DNA of 64,000 bases, taken from Lutibacter sp. GTDB lineage: Bacteria > Bacteroidota > Bacteroidia > Flavobacteriales > Flavobacteriaceae. The stretch's first letter is position 1; each line of letters starts with the position of its first letter. Location of the stretch: NCBI RefSeq assembly GCF_016342705.1, contig NZ_JAEINV010000014.1, positions 1 through 64,000 of the forward strand. Reading direction: 5' to 3'. The notes below the pieces were generated by a model. The model searched no databases, was not told the DNA's origin, and saw only the letters and a list, made by a program, of their open reading frames with translations. Below are positions 18,862-28,034 of this stretch, piece after piece. Made by a program: the position numbers and the translations under genes.

Positions 18862-20046
18862 ATGTTCAAAAAAATTATTTTAACTCAAATTTTAGTATTC
18901 ACGTTCTTTTTTGGTTTTACCCAATCAATTTTAACCAATAAAGCAACGTTAAGTGTGTTAACTTGTGGTCCTGGAGATCAACTTTACAGTACGTTTGGCC
19001 ATAGCGCTTTTAGAATTCACGATGCTTCTACAGGATTTGATAAAATTTATAATTACGGTACATTTGATTTTAACGCCCCGAATTTTTATTTAAATTTTGC
19101 CAAAGGTAAACTTACATACCAGCTTTCAACAACCCGATTCCAATATTTTTTAGCAGAATATAGATACGAAAATAGATGGGTAAAAGAGCAACTATTAAAT
19201 TTAAATCCAGAAGAGGTACAACGGGTATTTGACTATTTAGAAAATAACGCAAAACCTGAAAATAAAAACTATCAATACGATTTCTTTTTTGATAATTGTT
19301 CTACTAAAATTGAAACTGTTTTAGTGGCTGCATTGCCTGATAAAATAGAATTTAGCAACACTCATATTACAACACATAAAACTCATCGGGATTTAATTGC
19401 GGATTATACTAAAAATCAAAAATGGGCAAAATTTGGAATTGATTTAGCTCTGGGCTCTGTAATTGATAGAGAAGCCACCAAAGATGAATATAAGTTTATA
19501 CCTGATTATATTTTTAAAGCTTTTGAAAATGCCACTATTAAAACAGCTTCTTTAAAAATTCCATTAGTTAAAAAAGAGTACACTATTTTAGATGCAAGAC
19601 CAATCCATGTGGCTTCTTTATCTTTAAGTCCAACACCTTTTTTTACACTGCTATTTTTAAGTTTGGTAATATTATTTATTACCTATAAGAATTTTAAATC
19701 CAACAAAAGAACAAAGTTCCTAGATTTTTTAATTTTATTAGCTACTGGAATTATTGGAATTGTTGTTTTATTATTGTGGTTTGCAACATCGCATACAGCA
19801 ACCTATAAAAATTTGAACTTTTTATGGGCTTTTGCACCTAATTTTATAATTTCTTTTTACTTATTAAAATCTAAATTAGCAAACTGGTTAAAAACTTATT
19901 TCATTGTATTAGTCTTACTTTTGGTGACAACCTTTGTTGTATGGATTGCAAAAGTTCAAATTTTTAATGGAGCCTTGTTGATATTTATGGTGTCCTTATT
20001 AATCAGATATTTATACATTATTTCAACTTTTCAAAAAAAACAATAA
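18862..20046 (+). CDS. DUF4105 membrane protein
   Basis: This 394-residue protein has a signal-anchor and a periplasmic N-terminal DUF4105 (Lnb-like) domain. Visible features are TCGPGDQLYSTFGHSAFR, a YNYGTFDF segment and FFFDNCSTKI, which contain the His/Asn/Cys positions of a likely hydrolase centre. Four or five C-terminal TM helices follow from about residue 250. The frame is open from 18838, but the ATG at 18862 gives a proper signal peptide and avoids overlap with the previous gene. The enzymatic role is unproven. Confidence 0.85.
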   Translation: MFKKIILTQILVFTFFFGFTQSILTNKATLSVLTCGPGDQLYSTFGHSAFRIHDASTGFDKIYNYGTFDFNAPNFYLNFAKGKLTYQLSTTRFQYFLAEYRYENRWVKEQLLNLNPEEVQRVFDYLENNAKPENKNYQYDFFFDNCSTKIETVLVAALPDKIEFSNTHITTHKTHRDLIADYTKNQKWAKFGIDLALGSVIDREATKDEYKFIPDYIFKAFENATIKTASLKIPLVKKEYTILDARPIHVASLSLSPTPFFTLLFLSLVILFITYKNFKSNKRTKFLDFLILLATGIIGIVVLLLWFATSHTATYKNLNFLWAFAPNFIISFYLLKSKLANWLKTYFIVLVLLLVTTFVVWIAKVQIFNGALLIFMVSLLIRYLYIISTFQKKQ

Positions 20047-20072
20047 CAATTAGCATTCTATATTTTTAGTGT

Positions 20073-20771
20073 TTAAAACAACATTGTAATCGTTTTTATT
20101 TTTTGCTCATCAATTACATGCTGTGCGCCCATAGAAAATAGTTCATTGGTATTTAAAGTTTTATGTGCACTAAAATGTAAGTTATTAATTCCTGAAGACG
20201 CCATTTTTAATGCATTTAATGAATTCACGCCGCTACCAGCCATAATTTGAATTTGTTTACCATAATTAGCTTGTAAATAGTTAATTACCTCCAACCCTTC
20301 TTCTGCAGTTTTCTGTAATCCAGCAGTTAATAAACGGTCAAAACCTAACGCAATTATTTGTTCCACTCCTTTTTTATAATCTTTAATAAAATCAAAAGCT
20401 CTATGAAAAGTGACTCCTAAATTTAAAGATTTAGCATACGCTACTAATTCTTTGTTGAATTCTGACAGTGTTAAATCTGCTTTCAAAACACCAAAAACTA
20501 CACCTGAAGCTCCTACCCTTTTTGCTTCAAAAATATCGGTTTTCATAATCGCTATTTCGTCAGAGTTATACTCAAAATTTCCTGGTCTAGGTCTAATTAA
20601 AACATGGACTTCTACAGCCGTATTTTTAACACAATTAGAAATTAATCCTATACTTGGTGTTAAACCTCCAACGGATAAGGCTGAACATAGTTCAATACGT
20701 TTAATTTTATATTTTTGAGCAATCATGGCTCCTTCAATACTTTCTGTACAAATTTCAAAATTCATGGTCAT
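20073..20771 (-). CDS. cutC: Copper homeostasis protein CutC
   Basis: This 232-residue TIM-barrel protein matches CutC. Conserved segments are EICTESIEGAMIA at the start, RIELCSALSVGGLTPS, VLIRPRPGNFEY, FHRAFD and IMAGSGVN. CutC has been linked to copper tolerance, but its biochemical activity is uncertain. A second ATG two codons in (MNFEICTES) is an equally good start. Confidence 0.93.
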   Translation of the reverse strand: MTMNFEICTESIEGAMIAQKYKIKRIELCSALSVGGLTPSIGLISNCVKNTAVEVHVLIRPRPGNFEYNSDEIAIMKTDIFEAKRVGASGVVFGVLKADLTLSEFNKELVAYAKSLNLGVTFHRAFDFIKDYKKGVEQIIALGFDRLLTAGLQKTAEEGLEVINYLQANYGKQIQIMAGSGVNSLNALKMASSGINNLHFSAHKTLNTNELFSMGAQHVIDEQKIKTITMLF

Positions 20772-20830
20772 GTTTTTAAAACTATGGTTCTTTAAAAATA
20801 AATATTATTTTTAATTATATATTTATAAAA

Positions 20831-20854
20831 TAATAATAATAATAATAATAATAA
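20831..20854. repeat. TAA microsatellite, eight units
   Basis: Eight exact TAA units lie between the divergent cutC and SGNH-hydrolase genes, 19-42 bases upstream of the ATG at 20873. Slippage would change promoter or leader spacing of the lipoprotein gene. Confidence 0.95.
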
Positions 20855-20872
20855 AACTAAGTATTCTAAAAA

Positions 20873-21571
20873 ATGTATCAATCATACTCTATTTTAATTA
20901 GTATCTTGCTCATGTTTTCTTGCTCGGATGATAGCAGTAGCATAAAACCTTATCAAATGGAATTTCAAACACAAATAGCTAAAAATTATTTAGCACTTGG
21001 AGATAGTTATACTATTGGGGAAAGTGTTGCTGAAAATGAGCGCTTTCCAATGATTCTTGTTAACGATTTAAATGCTAAAAATTACCTTTTTAACACTCCA
21101 AAAATTGTGGCTAAAACGGGATGGACAACCGGTGAACTTAAAGAAGCTATTTTAAAAGAAAATATTCAAAATAATTACGATGTGGTAACACTTTTAATTG
21201 GTGTTAACAATCAATACCGAGGATATGATTTGGAAGAATTTAGAACCGAATTCGCCGAATTATTAAATATGGCTATTACTTTTGCCAAAAAAAACACGAG
21301 TAATGTTGTGGTCGTTTCAATTCCAGATTGGTCTGTAAGTCCATTTGCCAAAAATAGAGATCGTACTAAAATTAGTGCTGAAATTGATGCTTTTAATACC
21401 ATTAAAAAAGAAGAAACCTTAAAAAGAAATGTGAAATTTATTGATATTACACCTATTTCCAGACTTGGTTTAAATAACAATACATATTTTGCTTCAGACG
21501 GACTTCATTTTTCTGGTAGCATGCATCAATTATGGGTGAATGAAATCATTCAACAAAATTTCAATAAATAA
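20873..21571 (+). CDS. SGNH/GDSL hydrolase, lipoprotein
   Basis: This secreted lipid-anchored hydrolase has 232 residues. The N-terminal signal ends in the lipobox MFSC (Cys17), followed by SDDSSS. Block I is LALGDSYTIGE (nucleophile Ser), block III is GVNNQYRG, and block V is SDGLHFSG with the Asp-x-x-His pair. The family includes esterases and deacetylases. The kynureninase gene follows after four bases, although a metabolic link is not obvious. Confidence 0.87.
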   Translation: MYQSYSILISILLMFSCSDDSSSIKPYQMEFQTQIAKNYLALGDSYTIGESVAENERFPMILVNDLNAKNYLFNTPKIVAKTGWTTGELKEAILKENIQNNYDVVTLLIGVNNQYRGYDLEEFRTEFAELLNMAITFAKKNTSNVVVVSIPDWSVSPFAKNRDRTKISAEIDAFNTIKKEETLKRNVKFIDITPISRLGLNNNTYFASDGLHFSGSMHQLWVNEIIQQNFNK

Positions 21572-21575
21572 AATT

Positions 21576-22850
21576 ATGAGTACTTTTTTTGAAAAAGCCG
21601 CTGCATTAGACAAAAATGATGAATTAGCGCACTTTAAAAATCATTTTGAGAATGATCCCGAAATGATTTATTTAGATGGAAATTCTTTAGGTAAATTACC
21701 TTTAAAAACTATTGAAACATCTGCAAATATTGTTAAAAACCAATGGGGAAAAAGGCTGATTAGAAGTTGGAATGAAAATTGGATGAATCTTTCTAGTGAT
21801 ATTGCTAAAAAAATTGCACAAATTGTTGGCGCTCAACCCGATGAGATTTTTGTTGGAGATACTACTTCAATTAATTTATATAAATTATTATTTGCATCCC
21901 TTTCACTTCAAAAAGAAAAAACCGACATTATTACTGATGACCTTAATTTTCCATCAGATTTATATATCATTCAAGGGCTTATTGAACAACAATTTAAAAA
22001 TCATTCCTTAAAAATTTTAAAAAGTGAACAAGAGGTTTTTATGGATACGCAAAAAATTAATGCCGCAATAAATACCAATACGGCACTAGTTACATTGAGT
22101 TTAGTAAGCTATAAAAGTTCTTTTTTATATGATATGGAAGCTATTAATAAGATAGTTCATAAAAATAAAAGCCTCATTATTTGGGATATATCTCATGCGG
22201 CCGGCGCAACCACTATTCAATTAAATAAAACCAATGCAGATATGGCCGTTGGCTGTACCTATAAATATTTAAATGGCGGACCTGGTTCACCTGCTTTTTT
22301 GTACGTTAGAAAAGATTTACAAGAAAAACTAAACAACCCCATTTGGTCTTGGTTTGCGCATCAGAATCCTTTTGATTTTAACACCAATTTTGTGCCAGAT
22401 ACTGGAATTCAAAAATTTGCAATTAGCACGCCTTCCATCCTTTCATTAGGCGCTATTGTTCCAGGATTGGATCTTCTTTTAGAAGCTGGAATAGAGAATA
22501 TTCAGACCAAAAGTAACCAGCAAAGTGCTTTTTTAATAGCGTTAATTCAGCATTATTTAGTTCCATTAGGTTTTGAACTGGTTTCACCCCTAAATGAAAA
22601 ACAAAGAGGTTCGCATATTTCTATTAAACATCCTGAAAGTTACCGAATTAACTTGGCGATGATTAATCCTGTAAATAAAAATGAAAAATTGGTAATTCCA
22701 GATTTTAGACCTCCAAACTTTATTAGAATTGGTATAACGCCACTTTACACTTCCTATTTAGATTTGTACGAAGCAGTTGTAAGAATTTCAGAAATAACCA
22801 AAACCAAAGAATATGAAACTTTTTCTACTAAAAGACTCAAGGTTACTTAA
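21576..22850 (+). CDS. kynU: Kynureninase
   Basis: This PLP enzyme cleaves kynurenine to anthranilate and alanine in tryptophan degradation. The protein shows LDGNSLG near the start, the PLP-Asp region IIWDISHAAGA and the Schiff-base Lys in CTYKYLNGGPGSPAF. The ATG at 21576 is preferred over the upstream in-frame 21540 because homologues start near FEKAAALD and the earlier one lies inside the previous gene. It gives 424 residues, the normal length. A bidirectional terminator follows. Confidence 0.93.
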   Translation: MSTFFEKAAALDKNDELAHFKNHFENDPEMIYLDGNSLGKLPLKTIETSANIVKNQWGKRLIRSWNENWMNLSSDIAKKIAQIVGAQPDEIFVGDTTSINLYKLLFASLSLQKEKTDIITDDLNFPSDLYIIQGLIEQQFKNHSLKILKSEQEVFMDTQKINAAINTNTALVTLSLVSYKSSFLYDMEAINKIVHKNKSLIIWDISHAAGATTIQLNKTNADMAVGCTYKYLNGGPGSPAFLYVRKDLQEKLNNPIWSWFAHQNPFDFNTNFVPDTGIQKFAISTPSILSLGAIVPGLDLLLEAGIENIQTKSNQQSAFLIALIQHYLVPLGFELVSPLNEKQRGSHISIKHPESYRINLAMINPVNKNEKLVIPDFRPPNFIRIGITPLYTSYLDLYEAVVRISEITKTKEYETFSTKRLKVT

Positions 22851-22861
22851 ATAGTAAGCAT

Positions 22862-22898
22862 AAAAAATCCCCAAAAGAAATGTCTTTTGGGGATTTTC
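22862..22898. terminator. Bidirectional terminator between kynU and the PEGA gene
   Basis: The stem AAATCCCCAAAAG/CTTTTGGGGATTT with a short loop has A- and T-runs at its ends. It sits between convergent genes. Confidence 0.85.
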
Positions 22899-22978
22899 TA
22901 AATTTATCAATCGTATTTTAAAACGAATCTTTGTGTAAAAAACATTGTTTTTAAAATTGACATTCTTCCTGAAATAAA

Positions 22979-24283
22979 TTAAAGCCTAGATTGCGCTTCT
23001 TCTATAATATTTTTATACTTTTTTAATATTCTACCCCATTCATCAAACTTCTGATCATCTTTAACGCTTACGGGCCCATCTGCCCTTTCACTGCTAATTT
23101 TCATAACGTATTTTAATGGATTAGAATCTCCTAATTTAACAATAATTCTTGTCCTAATCGTACTACCACTAAAACCTTCTACTTGCCATGCAGTTCTCAT
23201 ATAACCTGTTTCTTTATCAATTACTTCTAAAACATCAAATTCCGTTGTAACAATAGAACTTAATAACTTCCACGCATCATCTTCAGAAACATCAGGATTA
23301 ACCACAATTGTAAAATTTACATTCGCTAAATCTGTAGCAATTGACTGTTTATAAGCCTCGTCTTCTACTAATTCTAAATGATCTCTAAAAGGCGGTGCTT
23401 GATAATCATTTGAATTGCAATAATTTTTTTTAATAGATAAAAAACTTTCTTTACTAACAATTACTTCTACGCACGTATTTTCTGGTACTTTCAAATCATA
23501 TACACCTACACCTACAACTTTTCCATCAACAAAAATTTCTGAATCATTAGGTGTAACTTCTAACTTTACTAATCTATCAATTAAACCAAATTGATAATTA
23601 ACTGGGGGTTCTGTATCATTTTCTTTATTACAAAAAACTTTTTCTTCAGAAACAAAACCATCTTTTTTTACTTGCACAACAACACATTCTCCTTTAGGTA
23701 TAATAACTTCTGAATACCCCATTCCTTGAGAATTTTGATTTACAAAAATTTCTGAATCAGCTGGAGAAACTTTAACTTGCACCATTCTATCAGTTAATAA
23801 TAAATTTGCATTAAATGGTGGAACTTCTTTATTATTGGTATTATAATAAGTCTTTATTATAGTTTTATATCCTTTCTTTTTAATTTCAACAGTTGCATTA
23901 AAATCCTTCTTAACTACTAAACTGTATTTTTTATTACCAACAAAATGACCATCTACATAAATTCCAGCATCATATGGCTCAACATTAAGTTCAATTAATC
24001 TATTTTCAAGGTTAACTTGAACATTTTTTGGCCATTTTCTGGTTCTTGGAAATTCTTGAATTACTGATTGAAATCCTTCTTTAACAACAATAATTTTATT
24101 CAGCTCATTTTTTTCTAGTTTTAGAACTATTGAACCAACTCCTAATGCAGGTTTTATAATATCATTTCCTACAACTTTATAAAAAGTTGCATCAGTATAA
24201 TTTGCAGTAATTGTAATTTTACTTTGAGAATATGACAAAGAAAATGTTAAAAATAGTATAGAAAAAATATAATTCTTCAACAT
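22979..24283 (-). CDS. Secreted PEGA-domain protein
   Basis: The 434-residue protein has a signal peptide (about residues 1-20, ending SYSQ). Three tandem PEGA-like beta units follow with a 70-residue period (about 95-164, 165-234, 235-304). Each begins with a VxVxPxDxEIFV strand and ends near a PPxN/PPFR step. PEGA domains usually bind surface or cell-wall components. The last 130 residues form a separate alpha/beta region with no clear family. Its transcription is probably independent of the ferredoxin gene 43 bases upstream, but this is not certain. Confidence 0.75.
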   Translation of the reverse strand: MLKNYIFSILFLTFSLSYSQSKITITANYTDATFYKVVGNDIIKPALGVGSIVLKLEKNELNKIIVVKEGFQSVIQEFPRTRKWPKNVQVNLENRLIELNVEPYDAGIYVDGHFVGNKKYSLVVKKDFNATVEIKKKGYKTIIKTYYNTNNKEVPPFNANLLLTDRMVQVKVSPADSEIFVNQNSQGMGYSEVIIPKGECVVVQVKKDGFVSEEKVFCNKENDTEPPVNYQFGLIDRLVKLEVTPNDSEIFVDGKVVGVGVYDLKVPENTCVEVIVSKESFLSIKKNYCNSNDYQAPPFRDHLELVEDEAYKQSIATDLANVNFTIVVNPDVSEDDAWKLLSSIVTTEFDVLEVIDKETGYMRTAWQVEGFSGSTIRTRIIVKLGDSNPLKYVMKISSERADGPVSVKDDQKFDEWGRILKKYKNIIEEAQSRL

Positions 24284-24326
24284 AATTTATAAAATTTGAA
24301 ATTTTTAATTAGGCGAATATAATAAA

Positions 24327-24677
24327 TTATTCTTTATGCAAAAAACGTTGTTTATTTAATAATTGTTCTTCTGTTTCAACCGCAGCTTCGTCCGGAACAC
24401 AACAGTCAACAGGACAAACAGCTGCACATTGAGGCTCGTCATGAAAACCTTTACACTCCGTACATTTATCAGTTACTATAAAATAATATTCATCACTTAC
24501 CGGTTCTTGAGAATCATCTGCATTTACAGCATTTCCATTCGGTAATACTAACTTTCCAGAAAGCGCAGTTCCATCGGAATAACGCCATTCTTCAGAAGCT
24601 TCATAAATGGCATTGTTCGGACATTCAGGTTCACAAGCGCCACAATTAATACATTCATCGGTTATTTTTATTGCCAT
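24327..24677 (-). CDS. 4Fe-4S dicluster ferredoxin
   Basis: This small electron carrier of 116 residues has two cluster-binding motifs: CINCGACEPECPNNAI near the N-terminus, and CTECKG with CAAVCPVDCC after a 45-residue insert. The second site is split (C-x2-C-x8-C-x3-C), as in the YfhL-like ferredoxins common in Bacteroidota. It is divergent from, and shares a promoter region with, the acyl-CoA reductase gene. This pairing is conserved in the clade and suggests a functional link. Confidence 0.9.
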   Translation of the reverse strand: MAIKITDECINCGACEPECPNNAIYEASEEWRYSDGTALSGKLVLPNGNAVNADDSQEPVSDEYYFIVTDKCTECKGFHDEPQCAAVCPVDCCVPDEAAVETEEQLLNKQRFLHKE

Positions 24678-24710
24678 ACTATTATTTAGATTATTTTTGT
24701 TGCAAATATA
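24671..24710. promoter_or_regulatory. Divergent promoters of the ferredoxin and acyl-CoA reductase genes
   Basis: On the plus strand TTG (24671-24673), 18 bases, then TATTTTTG (24692-24699) points to the reductase/serC/serA side. On the minus strand TATATTTG (24703-24710) points to the ferredoxin. The two -7 boxes are four bases apart, so initiation in one direction could affect the other. Confidence 0.55.
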
Positions 24711-24736
24711 AAATTTTAAATCTAAAAATTATTTCA

Positions 24737-25798
24737 ATGAATTTAGAGCAACGAATTGATGCATTTCAAAAATTGGGTATTTTCTTCAAACAATTTTCAA
24801 CTTCAAAAATTGAAAAATTTGATAATTCTGAAATAAATACACTATTTTTTGATGCTTTTAAAATGCAAATTGAAAGAGCTCAGGAATTTAATGGTTGGTT
24901 TACCAAAGAAAATGTGTTAAGAGCCTTTGAAAGTTGGAGTGAAGCTTTAAGTTTAGAAAATTTAAAAAAATGGACTTCAAACTATCAATTTTCTGAAAAA
25001 CCTGAACCAAAAAAAGTCGCTATTATTATGGCTGGAAATATTCCATTGGTTGGTTTTCATGATTTTTTAGCCGTTTTAATTTCAGGAAATAATGCACTTG
25101 TAAAACAATCCTCTAACGATAAGCATTTTTTACCTTTAATCGCCAAATTTTTAGAATATACCAATCCAAATTTCAAAAATAGAATAACGTTTAACGATCG
25201 TAATTTAACTGATTTTGATGCTGTTATAGCTACAGGAAGTAATAATACAGCACGCTATTTTGAGCATTATTTTGGAAAATATCCAGCTATTATTCGTCAA
25301 AACAGAAATTCAGCCGCTATTTTAACAGGCAAAGAAACCAAAGAAGAATTAGAATTGTTAGGAGAAGATATTTTTCATTTTTTTGGATTAGGATGCAGAA
25401 GTGTTTCTAAATTATTTATTCCAACGGATTATAACTTCGACCTACTTTTTAATGCTCTCTATAAGTTTAATGACATTATAAATTATAAAAAATACGAGAA
25501 CAATTACGATTATAATAAGGCTGTTTATATTATGAGTTTATTCAACGTTCTGGAGAATGGATTTGTAATGTTAAAAGAAGATAAAAGTTATGCATCTCCA
25601 ATAGCAACAGTGTTTTACGAATATTATGACGATTTTGAAAATTTGCTACTTAAACTAGAGACTGAAAAATCAGATATTCAATGCATTGTAAGTAACGAAA
25701 ACGTTGTAGATTTCGTAAAATTCGGTCAAACTCAACATCCTAAATTATGGAATTATGCTGATAATGTCGATACAATTTCATTTTTACTAAAATTATAA
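24737..25798 (+). CDS. LuxC-like acyl-CoA reductase family protein
   Basis: This 353-residue protein resembles the LuxC acyl-CoA reductase (aldehyde dehydrogenase superfamily). Visible are AIIMAGNIPLVGFHDFLAVL, the NTARYF region and a catalytic-Cys segment FHFFGLGCRSVSKLF. No lux genes are near, so bioluminescence is not implied. The ATG at 24737 (MNLEQR) is preferred to the in-frame 24671, which lies across the divergent promoter. It stands between the ferredoxin and serC, a fixed arrangement in Flavobacteriaceae. The true substrate is unknown. Confidence 0.85.
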   Translation: MNLEQRIDAFQKLGIFFKQFSTSKIEKFDNSEINTLFFDAFKMQIERAQEFNGWFTKENVLRAFESWSEALSLENLKKWTSNYQFSEKPEPKKVAIIMAGNIPLVGFHDFLAVLISGNNALVKQSSNDKHFLPLIAKFLEYTNPNFKNRITFNDRNLTDFDAVIATGSNNTARYFEHYFGKYPAIIRQNRNSAAILTGKETKEELELLGEDIFHFFGLGCRSVSKLFIPTDYNFDLLFNALYKFNDIINYKKYENNYDYNKAVYIMSLFNVLENGFVMLKEDKSYASPIATVFYEYYDDFENLLLKLETEKSDIQCIVSNENVVDFVKFGQTQHPKLWNYADNVDTISFLLKL

Positions 25799-25880
25799 TC
25801 TTTTTTTTAGTAAATAAATCAAGGCTATTTCTCTTTTTTTTACGAAATTTGTGTGAACTAAACTCATATTTTATAAAAAA

Positions 25881-26954
25881 ATGAAAAAACATAATTTTAG
25901 TGCAGGTCCTTGTATTTTACCGCAAGAAGTTTTAAAAAAATCAGCTGAAGCTGTTCTTAATTTCAACAATTTAAATTTATCCTTAATTGAAATATCACAC
26001 AGAAGCAAAGAATTTGTTGAAGTGATGGAAAATGCGCGCAGTTTAGTAAAAGAATTATTAAACTTACCAGAAGGCTATTCTGTATTATTTTTACAAGGTG
26101 GTGCTAGTTTAGAATTTTTAATGGTTCCTTACAATATCTTAAAAGTTGGTGGAAAATCTGCTTATTTTGATACCGGTGTTTGGGCAGCAAAAGCCTTAAA
26201 AGAAGCTAAATTACTAGGCGAAGTTGAAGTATTTGCTTCATCAAAAGATAAAGTTTACAACTATATTCCAAAAAACTATACAGTTCCTACAGATGTAGAT
26301 TATGTGCACTGCACATCAAATAACACTATTTATGGTACTCAAATTAAAGATTTCCCTAAAACGGATGCTTTATTGGTTTGTGATATGAGTTCTGATATTT
26401 TTTCTCGTCAATTAGATTTTTCTAAATTTGATATCATTTATGCTGGTGCACAAAAAAATATGGGCCCTGCAGGAACAACTTTAGTAGTTGTAAAAGATGA
26501 AATTTTAGGAAAAACGGGTCGTACTATTCCTGCAATGTTAGATTATCAATCACATATAAATGCAGATAGTATGTTTAATACGCCGGCTGTTTTCCCTGTA
26601 TACGTTTCCATGTTAACATTACAATGGTTAAAAGATTTAGGTGGTATTCCAGCTATTGAAAAACTAAATGAAGCTAAAGCTGCGTTGTTATATGCTGAAA
26701 TTGATAGAAATCCTTGTTTTAAAGGTTTTGCTGAAAAAGAAGATCGTTCTTTAATGAATGTTACTTTTAATTTAACTGATGAAGCCGACAAAGAAGCGTT
26801 TGATAAACTTTGGAATGCCGCTGGAATTAGTGGAATAAAAGGTCACAGATCCGTTGGAGGTTATAGAGCAAGTATTTATAACGCAATGCCAATTGAAAGT
26901 ATTCAAGTATTGGTAGATGCAATGCAACAACTTGAAAAGCAAACTAAGAACTAA
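25881..26954 (+). CDS. serC: Phosphoserine aminotransferase
   Basis: This PLP enzyme makes phosphoserine from 3-phosphohydroxypyruvate (and can act in pyridoxine synthesis). The 357-residue protein has the typical start KHNFSAGPCILP, the segment IEISHRSKEF, the PLP-Lys in YAGAQKNMGPAG and the substrate-binding HRSVGGYRASIYNA near the end. serA follows after 11 bases, giving two consecutive steps of serine synthesis in one operon. Confidence 0.96.
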   Translation: MKKHNFSAGPCILPQEVLKKSAEAVLNFNNLNLSLIEISHRSKEFVEVMENARSLVKELLNLPEGYSVLFLQGGASLEFLMVPYNILKVGGKSAYFDTGVWAAKALKEAKLLGEVEVFASSKDKVYNYIPKNYTVPTDVDYVHCTSNNTIYGTQIKDFPKTDALLVCDMSSDIFSRQLDFSKFDIIYAGAQKNMGPAGTTLVVVKDEILGKTGRTIPAMLDYQSHINADSMFNTPAVFPVYVSMLTLQWLKDLGGIPAIEKLNEAKAALLYAEIDRNPCFKGFAEKEDRSLMNVTFNLTDEADKEAFDKLWNAAGISGIKGHRSVGGYRASIYNAMPIESIQVLVDAMQQLEKQTKN

Positions 26955-26965
26955 AAATAAACACA

Positions 26966-27916
26966 ATGAAAGTATTAGCAAATGACGGATTAGCCAAAAG
27001 TGGAATAGCTGCACTTGGTTTAAATGGTTTTGAAGTAGATTTAACTACAGTAGCGCAAGATCAGTTAGTAGAGTATATCAACAAAAATAATATTGTTGTA
27101 TTACTAGTGAGAAGTGCCACAAAAGTTAGAAAAGATATTATAGATAATTGCCCTTCTTTAAAAATTATTGGTCGTGGTGGCGTTGGAATGGATAATATTG
27201 ATGTTGAGTATGCACGCGAAAAAGGATTAAAAGTGATCAATACTCCTGCTGCATCATCACATTCTGTAGGTGAATTAGTTTTTGCTCACCTTTTTGGTTT
27301 GGTTCGTTTTTTACACGAATCAAACAGAAATATGCCGTTAGAAGGAGATACTAAATTTGGAGCTTTTAAAAAGAGTTACGGAAAAGGTATTGAATTAAAA
27401 GGAAAAACATTAGGTGTTTTAGGCTTTGGAAGAATTGGACAAGCTACTGCAAAAATTGCCTTAGGTTTAGGAATGAAAGTAATTGCTTTTGATCCTTTTA
27501 TGGATGCTGTTAATTTAGAAGTTGAATTTTTTGATGGACAAGCGTTATTCTTTAATGTGAATACTATTTCTAAAGAAGAAGTTTTAAAAGAAGCCGATTT
27601 TATTACATTACACGTGCCTGCTCAAAAAGAATATGTAATTTCTACCAAAGAGTTTGAAATAATGAAAGATGGTGCATTTATTGTAAATGCTGCCCGTGGA
27701 GGTGTTATTGATGAAGTTTCTTTAGTAAAAGCAATTGAATCTGGTAAAATTGCCGGTGCTGCGTTAGATGTTTATGAAAAAGAACCAACACCAGAAATTC
27801 AATTATTAATGAATCCTGCATTATCTTTAACGCCACATATTGGTGCTGCCACTGGTGAAGCTCAAGATAGAATTGGAACAGAACTAGCACAACAAATTAT
27901 TGAAATTTTAAAATAA
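26966..27916 (+). CDS. serA: D-3-phosphoglycerate dehydrogenase
   Basis: This enzyme performs the first step of serine synthesis using NAD. The 316 residues have the NAD-binding GFGRIGQATAKIAL motif, the active-site Arg (NAARGGVIDE), Glu (EKEP) and His (LTPHIGAATGEAQ). It lacks the ACT regulatory domain, as do many short SerA proteins in Bacteroidota. Placement after serC and before a terminator supports the assignment over a general 2-hydroxyacid dehydrogenase. Confidence 0.92.
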   Translation: MKVLANDGLAKSGIAALGLNGFEVDLTTVAQDQLVEYINKNNIVVLLVRSATKVRKDIIDNCPSLKIIGRGGVGMDNIDVEYAREKGLKVINTPAASSHSVGELVFAHLFGLVRFLHESNRNMPLEGDTKFGAFKKSYGKGIELKGKTLGVLGFGRIGQATAKIALGLGMKVIAFDPFMDAVNLEVEFFDGQALFFNVNTISKEEVLKEADFITLHVPAQKEYVISTKEFEIMKDGAFIVNAARGGVIDEVSLVKAIESGKIAGAALDVYEKEPTPEIQLLMNPALSLTPHIGAATGEAQDRIGTELAQQIIEILK

Positions 27917-27936
27917 TTTTGTTGTATATATATTTT

Positions 27937-27968
27937 TAAAAAGACTGTTAAATTAACAGTCTTTTTTT
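27937..27968 (+). terminator. Terminator of the serC-serA operon
   Basis: The stem AAAAAGACTGTTAA/TTAACAGTCTTTTT with a T-run lies 20 bases after the serA stop. Confidence 0.85.
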
Positions 27969-27998
27969 GTTTTAAAAAAACCAAAAATTGTAACTTTG
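27966..27998 (+). promoter_or_regulatory. Promoter of the DUF1015 gene
   Basis: TTTG (27966-27969), 21 bases, then TAACTTTG (27991-27998), matching the Bacteroidota consensus. The -33 box is formed by the tail of the serA terminator. Confidence 0.6.
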
Positions 27999-28034
27999 AA
28001 ATTATAAAAGTATCAAAATAATAGATTTAATCCT

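Noticed and set aside
24737-25798. Bioluminescence genes, because of the LuxC-like protein
   Set aside because: No luxA, luxB, luxD or luxE is in the window; LuxC-like reductases are widespread in non-luminous Bacteroidota.
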